A DNA stretch of 64,000 bases from Datisca glomerata (lineage: Eukaryota > Streptophyta > Magnoliopsida > Cucurbitales > Datiscaceae): positions 183,763 through 247,762 of the forward strand of contig QANY01008662.1 of NCBI GenBank assembly GCA_003255025.1, given 5' to 3'. This document shows positions 49,231 through 61,599 of this stretch, piece after piece. Position 1 is the first letter of the stretch, and each line of letters begins with the position of its first letter. Position numbers and translations under genes: made by a program. The notes beneath the pieces are model-generated. The model saw only the letters and a list, made by a program, of their open reading frames with translations, had not been told where the DNA came from and made no database searches.

Positions 49231-49454
49231 TCTTCCACGCGTTCTGTAGTCATTTAGCATTTTGTTGTTCCATTTCTTGCATTCGGCTCAGGATGTCCGA
49301 AGCATCTCAGCTGAGGGAGTAGGGTGATGCGCTTGTTCATCCTAGTTCCCATTTCCTTTGTTAAGGGCGGTGTTCCATCTATTTTGAGGCATGGTTTAGT
49401 TTTTTGTAGGATATCTTTGAGGCGACTTTTCTTCTCTCAATGAAAGCACCAAAA

Positions 49455-49531
49455 TGTAAAAGATTATTTATTTAATGAGGGATCAAGGGGAAGATCGAAT
49501 AATGACTAATTTATATAAGTATTAATTAGAA

Positions 49532-49579
<48 letters not shown>

Positions 49580-50487
49580 ATGTAGGGAGCAAAGGGTCTA
49601 AGTTGAGTTTTTTTATTGTACTGAATATGTCATTTTTATTTAATACATTGGCCTTATATAGGCTTCCAAATAGAATGAGTTGATTAAAATAACTATATAA
49701 ATAGAGGTACTCATTATGCTTAGGGATTACACCCGTTCGTGGGAGGTTACCCTGCTAGGTATGAGCTCTTTCCCTTTCTCATTTTTCATATGTCTCGCTC
49801 AGCCATCAATCAGTCACAACCACTTGATGATTTCTTATGGTTTCAAGCCAATCAATCACAACCACTTGGTGGCATGATAATCTTTCTCATCCGAGTCATT
49901 CAACTTACCAAATCAATCACAACCTTTGACTGTTTATTTGTGATCCCTTTCATCTGTTCCCGCTTTTCTTCTTTTACTATTCTTGCATAGTTCGGTGAGT
50001 GCCTTCCCTATTTTGGAGGCATGGGTCTCATGTCAGTCTTTTCCCATTAAGGCGCGAGTCCTCTGTCATATATTTTTGTTAACCGATCTGCTTTTCCCGT
50101 TCTGATGAGGTTTCCCACTTCTGTGCTCTTTTCCATTTCTCGAGTTCCTTCCTCTTTAGAGTTCCTTTCCGTATAAACCTCCTTCTTGTTCAAATTTCTT
50201 TCCCATTTAAAGCTCCTTCCCATTTAGCTCCTTCCTGTTGAGAGCTGTTTCCTATTTAGAGCTCCTTCCCGTTTAGAATTCCTTCTTGTTCAGAGTTCAT
50301 TCCCGTTTAGAGCTCATTCCTATTTAGAGTTCTTTCCACATCATCTGTTTGTGTCTTTTCCACATCATCTGTTTGTGTCTTTCTATTTTCCCGTCTAGCC
50401 CACAATCTTGTCATGTTCATGGTCCACGCGTCCCCTAAGGATTCGTTCTTCCTGTACACGTGTCTTGGGTGGTTTTTTCCCTGTTAA
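49455..50487 (-). repeat. Gypsy 5' LTR
   Basis: It starts TGTAAAAG in plus view (49455). It contains a long (GA)n run (about 49530-49577), TTGGCCTTATATAGGC (49641) and an expanded array of about twelve TTAGAGCTCCTTCCCGT-type units (50150-50340). TTTCCACATCATCTGTTTGTGTC occurs twice at 50333-50382. The outer end near 50487 is uncertain because a clear CA is lacking. Confidence 0.78.
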
Positions 50488-50859
50488 AACTTATTAGATC
50501 ATTTCAACCATGAATTGCTTCCTTAGATTAAAGTAAACCCGGAACGCATCATGTTAGATAAATGATTCTCTATTTTATAGTAATTTAAGTCTTTGTTCGG
50601 CACATGCTCGATCCGACGCACTACTACGAAGTTTCATCCTTGACTTTTCAATGTGATTGAAACATTGGTCGACTTACATAATTGTATCCCATTATACGTA
50701 CTATTTTGATGTATTCATACAAACCCTTATAACCACTAAGTCAAGTGTAAGACTTAAGTGCTTGCCTGGAAATGCTTCTGGGGGCTTTGGTCTGGAAGGA
50801 TTAGGAAAAGGTTCTGCCATATTGGAAAGTATATACATCTGCCAACATGGCCTCTTTGG
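50488..50859. other. Unassigned spacer
   Basis: Between the two gypsy elements. No motif was recognised. Confidence 0.4.
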
Positions 50860-51882
50860 GTGTCATAAATGTACGGTCATACAACTTTAGGAAGGAACCT
50901 AGTTTTTAGGTTATACGTCCGAGAAATCCTGGAGGATCACTACCTATTCATCGATATGGTGCATTCTAATCCTTTTCCATGGATTCATGATCATTATAAT
51001 GATGCATGGTGTGGCATTATAGGTGGTGTACGTGAGATATTTCCCTATAAATACCTTGGGCCTGGGCTATACTTGTTGTTTGTTGAGAGTAGATCATACC
51101 TATAACTGCACTCACGTGACGTCACAGTCACACCCCTTACTTCCTTGATATTTTGCAAGTCCACTAGGGAGTGATCTGTCAATGTACAACTACAACTATG
51201 GTTGGGAGTGGACAAACTACCAACACTTCTTCCCCGATAAACGCTGAAGCAAGTTTACCAGCTACCTTGACAACATATGAGATGGTGAAACTACTTCATA
51301 AGAGCAACTTGTTGTAACTATTGTAACCACTGATGTGTTTGGGATGGATTTTGTTGCAACTATCAGGTAATTGTAATTCTCCAACAGGGATCTTCATGCT
51401 TCCAATGATGAAACATGGATAATGCTGAACACCCTTACATCATTCCTCCATGGCATTCCCACACAAAATCTTCTTGTACCTCTTCCATCGTACCTGATTT
51501 AGAATTGTCAGCCGCAAATAAGCCAGGGACAATCACAAGTCTCAACTCAGACCACCCACACCCTCTTTGTGCCTGTTATCGTTAATGACGTCCCAAGATC
51601 GATCATGACTACTAGTAATGAAACCATAGGAAGTCCCTCCAATCCAGTTTATGTGATCACCCTGGCTATTGCCACCAGGAAAATATTGCCAGTATCATGG
51701 ACACGCGCTAGCTCTTCTTAGTATATTACTCTCAAATACTTAGGAAATATGCTTTAGGAAGAAAGGGTAGGAGCATCCCTCAATGATTCAATCATAGATT
51801 TCTTACCATCGTATCCAACATACCTGGTAACCCAGCCATACCCTGCTAATATCTAGCTCCTAAATTCTGAAAGTATAGTGGG

Positions 51883-52260
51883 ATGACCGGTTATTCAAAG
51901 GAGCATATAAAATGCTTCATTGATGATCTAGGACCATATGGTTATGACAACTCTATGCATCTGAGGAAGTTCTCTATGTCACTCATCAAACGAGCTTGTA
52001 CATTTTACGCCAAAATTTGTTCTAACATGGGCACAAATGTCTTCCACCTTTTGTGCCAAGTTAATTGTGTCAATAGAAAAAGTGAGCATCTTAGACCTAA
52101 GGAGAGAATCACAATGGCAGCCTATGTGTAAAGGTTCAAAGATAAAGCTATGGATTGTGCAACTGATTACAAAGAAGATGGCTTGGTGAAGACGTGTATA
52201 GGTAGAATGGTCAACGAATACAAAGTGTGTTAATTTTGTACACACGCCTTCAAGTGGTAG
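51883..52260 (+). pseudogene. Gypsy gag core, plus element
   Basis: MTGYSKEHIKCFIDDLGPYG, RKFSMSLIKRACTFYAKICS, then AYV, a stop, RFKDKAMDCATDYKEDGLVK and CIGRMVNEYKV. Typical gag capsid text of gypsy elements with one stop. Confidence 0.72.
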
Positions 52261-52899
52261 CATAACGTAAATGTACCTATATGACTAGACCCAAGCAAAC
52301 TGAACGGAATGTGCATAGTGACCTTGTATGGAAACCTTCACCATGTTACACATCACAAGTTGAAAAGAAACATGAATATTGAGGATGCACCAACACCACT
52401 CCCCTTTCCTAATGGAAAAAGTTAAAGTTTTGCTTGAAGTCTGGATCAAAGATAAATAGATCAGAATTCCCTGGGTGGAGACACTTCCTAAACAAGATGA
52501 AGGTATGCTGCTAACTACTATTGTTACCATCGTATCATGAACAACCCAACCAAGGAGTGCAAGACCCTAAGGAGAGAAATCATACTAGTTGATGTGCTTC
52601 GCGTTGAGGAGCAACCTTTTCTCCAACATGCAAACGTGAACATGATTAGAGCTGATGGTGGCACCTCAACCTCTTATGTTATGCTAGGGGAAGAAGAGGA
52701 CGTGAAAGAGATCAATAAGAGGGAAATGCCAAGTTCATAGAATCTTTGTGAAACACATGACTTTGCAAAATTTTCTTTGACACTCTTAAGTTGGATGATG
52801 CAGCAAGGCAACATGTGACACAAGTGCTCATAAATATATATAAACAAAGATGAAGGAGAACACATTGTTACTTTGCACATCCATTGTTGGGTAGAATAA

Positions 52900-55800
52900 T
52901 GGGTCTAGTATCAATGTTATGTCCATCACTATGTTCAAGGTAACATGCATTCTGGGAAAGAGATTAGTGCGTCAATCTATAATGATTACAGGTTTTTTGT
53001 TTGTTGCAATAAGGAAGTTGAGGTATGACAACATAGAACTCCAAGTGGGACCAATGAAGAAGACAAATTTCTTCCATGTAATAGAGATTGAGACCATCTA
53101 CCACATACTCTTGGGAAAACCATGGATTCAAGATCATGAATGTATCCCTTCAACATTACATCAATGCTTGAAGGCACTCTAGAAGGGAAGAATCATTACT
53201 ATAGCGAGTACATGAGAACTGTTCGATGAACCAAAAGCACATCCAACTAAAGAAGTACTGTTTTATGACTTAGCGATAGCAAGAATGGTTGCACCAAGAA
53301 AGATAACATCAATCGCCTGACAAAGATGGGATAAGAACGAAAATAAAAAATGTTGTAAAAATGAGGATAGAGTTGGTCACTCGTGTAACACTACCTACAG
53401 AAAATAGGGGGTAATTCTTATGATGGTGGACATCAGGTGCACAGCCTGACCCCTCTAGTAGTGACAAAGAGGAGGAAAATTATATGACATAAGAAGGTTA
53501 ATGAAACTGTAAGGTATTATAAATAAGATATATATGATGGATTATCACTTGCTAGAAAGTCCTTCAGTCTAGAATCCTCCAGCGTTAGAAGAAGAGTTGG
53601 AAGAAATCCATCTCGGAGATGAAACCACTAATAAACTAATTTTCTTAGTCGAAAGTCTTACAAATTAATAAACAGAGGCATTACAAAAATTGTTGAGGGA
53701 ATTTGAAGATCTATTTCTATGGTTCCTTATTGAGATGTTAAGGCAAGATCTTGCCTTAGTTACACATAAATTGGGAGTTTGTGAGAGTCACACGCCGATC
53801 AAGCAGTCGCCACAAAACTTTCATCCTGAAGTTGAACTCCAAATCAAAGCACTCAATAAATTTACTGATGCATGATTCATCTAGCCCATTGAGCACCTTA
53901 CGTGGTGGGAAAACATTGTGCCTGTCAGATACGTTGTTGTGTCAATTTTAGAGATCTGGAAAAGGCGTGTCCTAAAGATGACATCCCCTACCCAATGTCA
54001 ACATTTTGGTCGATGCCTCGATACGCTCTCTCAGTCTCTTTAGATTTTTGAATTGTTCTTTCTGTCATGAACTGCTAAAGTGGAGATATGAGATGTTCTC
54101 ATTCATAGATTGGTTTAGAGGATACAATCAGATAAAGATGACGGTATGTGATGCTGCGAAAACTACATGCATAATACCATTTGAAAAACTTTGTCTATAT
54201 CCTGATGTCATTCGGACTAAAAAATGTAGGTGCTACTTATCATTAGAGGTAGGGATCTATATTAAGTTGAAATGTTACTGTTAATGTGGTACCTCTATAG
54301 TTGGCTACTCTCGACCCTAAAGTAAGGTAAACGAGTGCTCTTCGAATTAGTACCTAAACCCTAGTTAGTTCTTGCCACCCACGCCGCTTCTCGTACGTGA
54401 TAATAATATTTCACGACATGATCCATGATCGTGTTGAAGGCTATGTAGACCATTTAGTCATCAAGTCAAAAAGGGAAGAGTTGCAACTGAAATATCTGAT
54501 GCATGTATTTAAAAGATACATGACTTCTAAGTTGAAGATGAACTTGAGCCTGTTATGTATCATACGGAAAGTTTCTAGGATTTTGCAAGTACCAGCGATG
54601 GGTAGAAATGAGCCATTCTAAAGTGAAGGAATAAAGCACATGCCACCTTCGCGCTCTGTAAAAAAGTTGAAGGCCTTTTATGAGGAAAGTGTCATATGTT
54701 CGTCACTTCATACATGCCCTCGCTGAGTCTATAAGTGATTGCAGCCACTCTTGAAACAATACTATGGATTTTACTGGATAGATGAGAACCAGTGTAAATA
54801 TGATCCTATCAAAGATGTATTTTTTGCACCTGCTACTATGGTAGCACCACACAATGATTTATCATTACTACTTTACTTAACTTCGACTGCTAAATCCATT
54901 GGGGCTTTACTTGCTCAAGAAAAAGAAGGAGTAGAACACCCAATTAATATTTAAATAGGGTTTTTCACGTCCCGAGCTCAGGTACTCACCCCATGAGAAG
55001 CATTTCTGCACAAAAACTTTGTCATTACATATTGGGTAGAAAGGTTCAACTAAGGACAAAATCCAAACCCATCCCTTTTCTACTATCTAGGCCTATGTTG
55101 AATGGGAGACTCACTCGGTGGACCATACTGTTAAGTGAATTTGAATAAAATCTGATAACTCTTAAGGCTCAAAGAAGTTAAGCACTGTCAGACTTACTAG
55201 CTCAAATCCCAAGTGGTGAACCATAGCTTATTGATGAAGCAATACCAGGTGAGTTACGTGAAGATAATTATTATGAAGATATGCCGTGGGTCCTTACCTT
55301 TGATGAATCATCCATGCATTCTAGCAGAGGAACGGGACTCATTCTGGAAGTCCCTCTCACTAATACATTTTCAGTGACGACATTCTCATGCACAAACAAT
55401 GAAGCAAAGTATGAGGTGCTCATACTTGGATTACATATATGAAGGAAAATAGTGCCATAGTTTTGAAGGCTAAAGAGGACTCTAATGTAATTATCAATCA
55501 AGTTAAAGGGGAATTCACTATCAAAGAACGTGCTCTAGCCATGCTCACCTCATAGCTTTCTCTTACAGATCCTATTGCTAGCATTGAAATAGTAGTCATG
55601 TCAATAATTGCCATTTTTAGGGAGATATAAATCGTTACCTCAAGATTAGAGATTTCATGTTAAGAAACAGTGTTCAAATGGGACGCAACCTTGAATAAAG
55701 AACTAAAGAACTTTTTCTAGCTGAATGGGGTTTTGTTTCTTTGAGGCTCAGATAGAGTACTATCATGCTGCATAATTTTTGAAAAATGTCATCACTACCT

Positions 55801-57200
55801 TACTTGCCTACATGATGATTTGTGGGTCGCTCCTCCACTGTTACTTGCAAAGAACTATTTTTTACTAGCCACGCGTAGGTACAGATGCCACGATCCTTCA
55901 GAAAAACTACACTTAGTTTCAATCGATCGTTCATAGACCCAAGGGAAGTCAACTTAGTGGAAGTTGTTTATGGATTAGCGGCAACACTATATTACATATT
56001 GAATCAAAGGCATTCTCCCTGTAAGCACAACAAACACTGCTACTGTGAAAATGTGAAACTAATTTTTCTTTCTCCTAAAGGGTGACTTTTTCAGGAAAAG
56101 TATAGATGGTCGCCCTTTGCAATTCCTAGGCTTGGATCACAAAAGAATGGTAATTGAGGAAGTTCCCAATGGAGCATGTGGAGAGTAATAATGTGGTAAT
56201 CACCTTTACGAAGAATCGTTACGACTCGACTACTATCGACCGACTATAGAGGTTGATAAATTAGACTTTGCGTGAAGATGCTATGCATGCCAAACTGTGG
56301 GAAATGTTATTCATGCACCATTGGTACCTTTACATTCATCTGAGGTCCATGGCACTTTTCACACATGGTCATTGGTTTTCATCAGACTTACCTTTCTGGC
56401 CTAAAAAGGGATTATATGGATCGTAGCTGCTATAGACTGTTATGCAGAGTGGGTAGAGGCCATACCATTGAAGAAGGGCACAGGTGAGCAAGTGTACAAC
56501 TTCATAAAAGAGTACATAATTTGTAGCTTCGGTTTACCAAGGCTCATCATTTCTATCATGGCACAACTATCACAAGCAAAGTTGTAGCTCAATTGTTCGA
56601 GGTACATAACATCCATCATGACAAGCCCATCCTTATTATCCAAAGGGGAATGATCAAGCTGAGGCCACTAACAAAATGTTGCTTTAAATACTTAGTTGAC
56701 TAGTCCATGATGCCCATAGTACTTTGAAAAAATTCTACCACTGGGCTTAGCGAATGGCAAAGCGATTGCCAACATAAGCGACCCCCTCCACATTGGTTTA
56801 CAGTTGTGAGGTAGTCATCCTGACAGAAGTAACAATAGCATCAGTGAGATTATAGTCTATAGCGGGCATTGATCACTTTATACGTCTCATGGCTTAGAAG
56901 TGATGGATGAACGAAGGGATAAGGTGAAGGAAAATATTCAAAGGCATCAAAGTTGTACGGCTAAGACTTATGAAAACATGGTGAGGCACCGAGCATTCAA
57001 TGTGGGAGATTTAGTATTGAAGGTAGCATATCATGTCATGAGAGCAACTCATACTCAGAAGTTTAAACATGAATAAGAAGATCCTTATGAAATCCCCCAT
57101 CGTTGAAAGTGGGTATTGCCACCAAGCTTATCCGCAAACTCATCAACCCCTGCCAACACCGACGAACATTAAATTCATTAAGAAATATTACTTTTGAAGA
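52900..57200 (+). pseudogene. Gypsy pol remnant, plus element
   Basis: The protease region at 52919-53182 has ELQVGPMKKTNFFHVIEIET and YHILLGKPWIQDHECIPSTL. RT runs from 53690 (LREFEDLFLWFLIEML) through FRGYNQIKMTVCDAAKTTCI (~54115-54170) to the palm GYVDHLVIKSKREE (~54430-54475); the second catalytic Asp is His. The RT connection is at 54739-54954 (LYLTSTAKSIGALLAQEKEG). RNase H starts near 55290 (LTFDESSMHSSRGTGLIL) with NNEAKYEVLILGLHI (~55395). Integrase pieces are at 56290-56800, with YPKGNDQAEATNKML at about 56630. Many stops. Confidence 0.82.
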
Positions 57201-57250
57201 AAGAATATTCCATTTAAGAAAGACTTTACCTATTTATGTTATCAGTCAAG

Positions 57251-58906
57251 TCTTTATTTTTTAAGGCAACTAGGTGGCCTATAACTAGTTTTCCTATTTG
57301 TAATAAAAGAATATTGGACAATTCGAGTCATATTAGTTGCTCCAAGGCCACTCTCATGAAATAAACGAATGACGATTCATAAATTCTTGTCCAACTTATG
57401 AGCATTCGTTCATGAGGAATCGCCACTAAGTGTACCTGGGATAGGTAACTTAGAACTATTGCACAAAATAAAAAAATCTACTAAGTGCATCCGAGATGGT
57501 GACAAAATTACCACGAGGGGTGGCTTAAGAGTAGATGTGTTGTGTGTCATATGTATGTAAGTGTACGTGTCGTTAACAAGTAGCAAAGTGATACGTGAGT
57601 GTCATTCTTCACAGTGATTGATGAAAATAGAGCATTCAATCAAATTAAGCTTAAACTGAAGTTAAGCAATGTAGCAGCAATGAATTGAGGGTTTAGTTAA
57701 TCTAAAAGTAAAGTGGATGAGCATTAACTAAAGATGAGATAAAATAGAGTAACACTGATATGAAATGAGGCAAAAAAGAGTCATGATTGTGTAATCAATG
57801 GTGAAGTGAACTAGCATGGTTAAATCCCTTTATTGTTAATATCCTTAACTAAATCTATTCAATCTGCTATAGCTTCTTAATGGCATTAGCCCCAACTCGA
57901 GTGTGTGCAACAGATTTCCATTCTTGCAGTTATGAACTTCAATCCTAATTAACTTATTCCAAAGCTAATATGGGATTAATGTTACCCAATAATTATTCCA
58001 GTTCTTTGGCTTACGAGGTGAGTATATATACTAATATTACTCACTTAATAGTAAGATCACTAAGATTCAAGCAACCAGTATCAATCAAGTTAGATCAACC
58101 AAATTAAACCTTTTTAGGATTCAATCCAATAGTTATCTCACAACTTATGGCCAGTCAATTAGTAAGAATAAGATTTAAGAATACTTGAATGAAATACTAC
58201 TAAGAAACTTGCATATTAGACTTTATTAATTAAGGATAGAAACTTCAAAGTTCATTAAGCATCTTAGCTTAAAAGTTTTAGCTCATGGTGAGCTTTAGAA
58301 CAGATTAAGATCTAGTCACAACCATTGAAAATACTTTGAGAAATGAAGCTTAAAGAAGAAGATACACTAAATAGAAGAAGGGCAAAGAAGAAAATAAAAG
58401 AAGGATTAAGGGAATATCCTCTTACGTATCTTCTTCCTCGTGTCATTTCTTTCCTTTTTCTGTCATTTTCCTCTCTCCTCTACAGTTTGTCTCCTATTTC
58501 TTAGCAAGGTGTCAGTTTTCTTTCCAAAAAGATGTACTTACAGTAAATAGAGCCTCCAAATTAGGGCTTCAACCTCCACAGGGTAACTTGGCACGCAATA
58601 GCACTAGATGTGGACCACCTAAAAGTAACAATGACACCAGGATATTTGCTTTTTGGAACAGACGAGCTTCTTTTCACGTTTTGGAGTGCCAGCTGGACTT
58701 AACGATAAATTCCATACCATGTGTGCATACTTGGTGCTAAAGTGATGTAGTTTTCTCATGTTGGAGCCTCTCCTTAGTTGATTGCCCTACTTATAATCCT
58801 ACACAAAAAGTACGAATCAATACACAATCTGCCTAATTACTACCAAATAAACTAAAAAGGTGGCTAGACTCTAAAAAAGATAAATAAATAAGAAAACTAC
58901 ATAATT
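57251..58906 (-). other. Non-coding, LTR-like DNA left of the LINE
   Basis: No coding motif. On the minus strand it carries TAGGGCAATCAACTAAGGAG and a CACCATGAGCTAAAACTTTTA block reminiscent of the LTRs of unclassified gypsy-like elements. It continues at 63621 once the LINE is removed. Membership in the E-type group is only a suggestion. Confidence 0.4.
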
Positions 58907-58989
58907 AAGACTAGAAACAATTCTAAAGTTTCTTTCCATCGACATGTTATACACAAAATAATTAAAAGCAAGCTTAAGGATTAAGGACC

Positions 58990-61480
58990 CAATGTATTTC
59001 CTCCTAGTTATCTAGGCTAGCCACTCAATTTCTGTGATCTTAGCTAACACTATAGCATTGGAGATCACACAATTGAGTGATAACAATCTAGATGGCTTAG
59101 CGAAAAGGACAATAAAAAATGAATGGTCTCTAGACTCCAATCTGTTAATACACAACACATGATCAAAGTTAACAGAAATGCTCCATCTAACAAGTTTATC
59201 CTTAGTTGTCAGTTTATTCCTACAAGCAAGCCGGATGATGAAGTTGTGCTTGGTGATATTATAGTAAAACCAAGTGATGTCTCCCAAAATAACCTTGTTA
59301 CTAGGCTTCTTTAGAGACCAATAGGCTAAGTCAATAGAAAACACTCCATCTGAGGAAGACTTCCACAACCAATCATCAAGGCCCAAGCCAAGAGGATCCA
59401 TATTCAATGAATCGTTCTTGATCTTTCTAAGGGAAAAGGTATTAGTGATAGGCCATGACTACATCTCATTGCTAATCACCCTACTATCTTTGGTACCAAG
59501 GCCCCATCTAGTATTATTGATAAGATCTTTATCAATTCTATTGTACAACACCACCAATTGATTCCACGGGTCACCCCAAAGGGAAATAGCAGAACCATCT
59601 CCAATTTTGGGTTGGTACAAAGTGGTAAATCAGTCTCTCGCTTTAAGAAGCTTCCTCTAAATCTAAGAGCATTCATTGGGGATTTTGACAGTAAATACAG
59701 TTCCATCCTTAATCAGGTGTTTGCGACACCATTTACTCCAAATGGAACCAGAAGGATTATAGATAAGGAACCAAAGATGTTTAGCCATAGTAGCATAATT
59801 CCAAGTTACAATATCTCTCAGACCTAATCCATCATTTTCCTTGGAGCTACATACATCAGTCCATTTGACTTTAGAGTATGAACGTTTATAAGAATAACCT
59901 GACCAAAGATAGTTCCCCATGATGCTCTTAATATCCTGTATGATCCATCTAGGAAGGATAAACAACTCTGCCCAAAATTTTTTAATAGCCAGGGCCACAT
60001 ATTGAATAAGTTGTAGTGTGCCAGCAAAGGACAGGTACATGGCCTCCCAACTCTTGATTCTAGTAGTGATCCTATCAACTAAAGCCGCACAATAAGCTCT
60101 CTCTAGCCTAGAAGAGATTAAAGGTATGCTAAGGTATCTACCATGAAGGGTGCCACTCTGAAAGCTCAATAAGTCAGTGCAAATAAGTATGACTTACTCA
60201 GGGACACCAGAGAAGAAGATCTGGTTTTTCAACTGATTGGGCTTAAGGCCTATAAGCTTGAAAAACACATATAAATTGTCTCTAATAAGACCCACAGAGC
60301 TTTGGTTCCCTTTAAAGAATATGAGAAGGTCATTAGCACAGAATAGGTTAACTATCCTCAACTCCTTGCACCTCTTGTGAAAGTTAAAGCCAGGTAAAGT
60401 GGAGGCATGCTACAAAAGATTAGTCAGGCCCTACATAACTAACACAAACAAATAAGGGGAGATAAGATCCCCCAACCTCAGACCCCTAGCTCTTCTAAAA
60501 TAGCCAAAAATTTCCCCATTTATGTTTATAGAGAAAGAGGTAGAAGTAATACAAGCCATAATCCATTTAGTGAAGACAGAAGGGAAACCAGTGATGTTCA
60601 GACATTTTTCAATGAAGATCCAACTGACACAATCATACGCTCTTATGAGGTCAACCTTAATGGTACACTTACCTAAGTGAGAAGTTCTATGATATATCCT
60701 AACAAGTTCAATTCTGGTTGTCACTAACCAAGGAAGGGAGGACACCTTTCAGCCTATTAGGAAGCAGCTTGGAAATGCATTTGTAAACAAGGCTACAATA
60801 GGAAATAGGCTTGATGTCATTCACATTTTGGGGTTGAGCAGTTTGAGGAATTAGGGAGACTGAAGTGTGATTCAACTTGGGCAGCAACTCACCATACTGG
60901 AAGAAGTACATAATAGCTATAGAAATATCCCTACCAACCACACCCCAAGCTTTCTTAAAAAAACCTACAGTAAAGCCATTAGGGCCTGGGGACTTAGAGT
61001 CATTACGGGAGAAAACCACATCTTTGATGTCATTAGCTATGATAGCTCTAGTTAGGTTGGAGGGAGGCATAATACTACACAATATGTTTTTTGATGTCCT
61101 CTCTACAGTTCAAAGTGTTTCCTTGATCATCATTAAGTTAAACTCGTCAAGATCTGGTATTGTTCCTTTTGACCATCTTGTAAAATAAAGTAGTGTTATT
61201 GTCACCAAGACTGATCTACTAAACCCTAGTTGACATACAACACAGTAGGATCCCAAGCAATCCAGATTCTACCATTGTTGTCATTTGCATAGTTAGCAGT
61301 ACAAGTCCAACTACTAAAAATCCTTATACTAATAGAAGCAAATTTCCTCTCCTTAACTCTAGTTTCTAAAATAGCACATAATCTAAGATGATTATCAAAG
61401 TGAAACTTTATAACCTCAGACTACTTAGGAGGATTGTTAAGTCCTCTAATTTTCCAAGCTGTCAAACTGATCATTGGGAC
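58990..61480 (-). pseudogene. LINE ORF2: truncated endonuclease, RT, zinc region
   Basis: EEP-type endonuclease N-terminus, about 61470-61225 (AWKIRGLNNPPK, LETRVKERKFASISI, NNGRIWIAWDPTVLYV), then a jump: the rest of the endonuclease is missing. The pre-RT linker is at 61200-61090. RT has SPGPNGFTVGFFKKAWGVVG (~60950), CTIKVDLIRAYDCVSWIFIE (~60640) and FSININGEIFGYFRRARGLR (~60490-60540). The palm reads LFCANDLLIF (~60325-60350), where active enzymes have FADD, so the first Asp is Asn. The post-RT region is 60169-59663. The zinc region, 59407-59012, has ACRNKLTTKDKLVRWSISV and ESRDHSFF. Confidence 0.86.
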
Positions 61481-61599
61481 TTTGCAGGTGTGGATCTGAC
61501 CTTAGATCTCCTCTTACATTCAGGTTTAAAGTTTCTCTTCAACTTTGATTATGTGCACGACTATGAGAAATCTCCTCATGGACCTGGACTGCGATTTCC

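Larger units (their letters stand above)
40406..50487 (-). mobile_element. Gypsy element with antisense accessory gene (Tat-like)
   Basis: Two LTRs in the same orientation (40406-41222 and 49455-50487) enclose a minus-strand gag-PR-RT-RNase H-integrase order. Just inside the right (5') LTR lies TTTTGGTGCTTTCATTGAGAG (minus), a start-of-interior block seen in many plant gypsy elements. Between integrase and the 3' LTR are a tandem repeat (43800-44160) and a plus-strand, intron-bearing accessory gene. AACTT lies directly left of the left LTR (40401-40405) and at 50488-50492, a possible 5-bp target copy. About 10.1 kb. The coding parts have several stops, but the domain order is complete. Confidence 0.85.
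50860..57250 (+). mobile_element. Degenerate gypsy element, plus strand
   Basis: Order: gag (51880-52260), protease, RT, RNase H, integrase and a C-terminal tail near 57030-57170. All are on the plus strand in different frames. The gag FIDDLGPYGYDNSMHLRKFS block and the FKDKAMDCATDY block match the FRDLALD type also seen at 21818-23330. No LTR pair was detected, so the ends are lost or too diverged. Stops are dense throughout; this is older than the 40406-50487 element. Confidence 0.8.
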
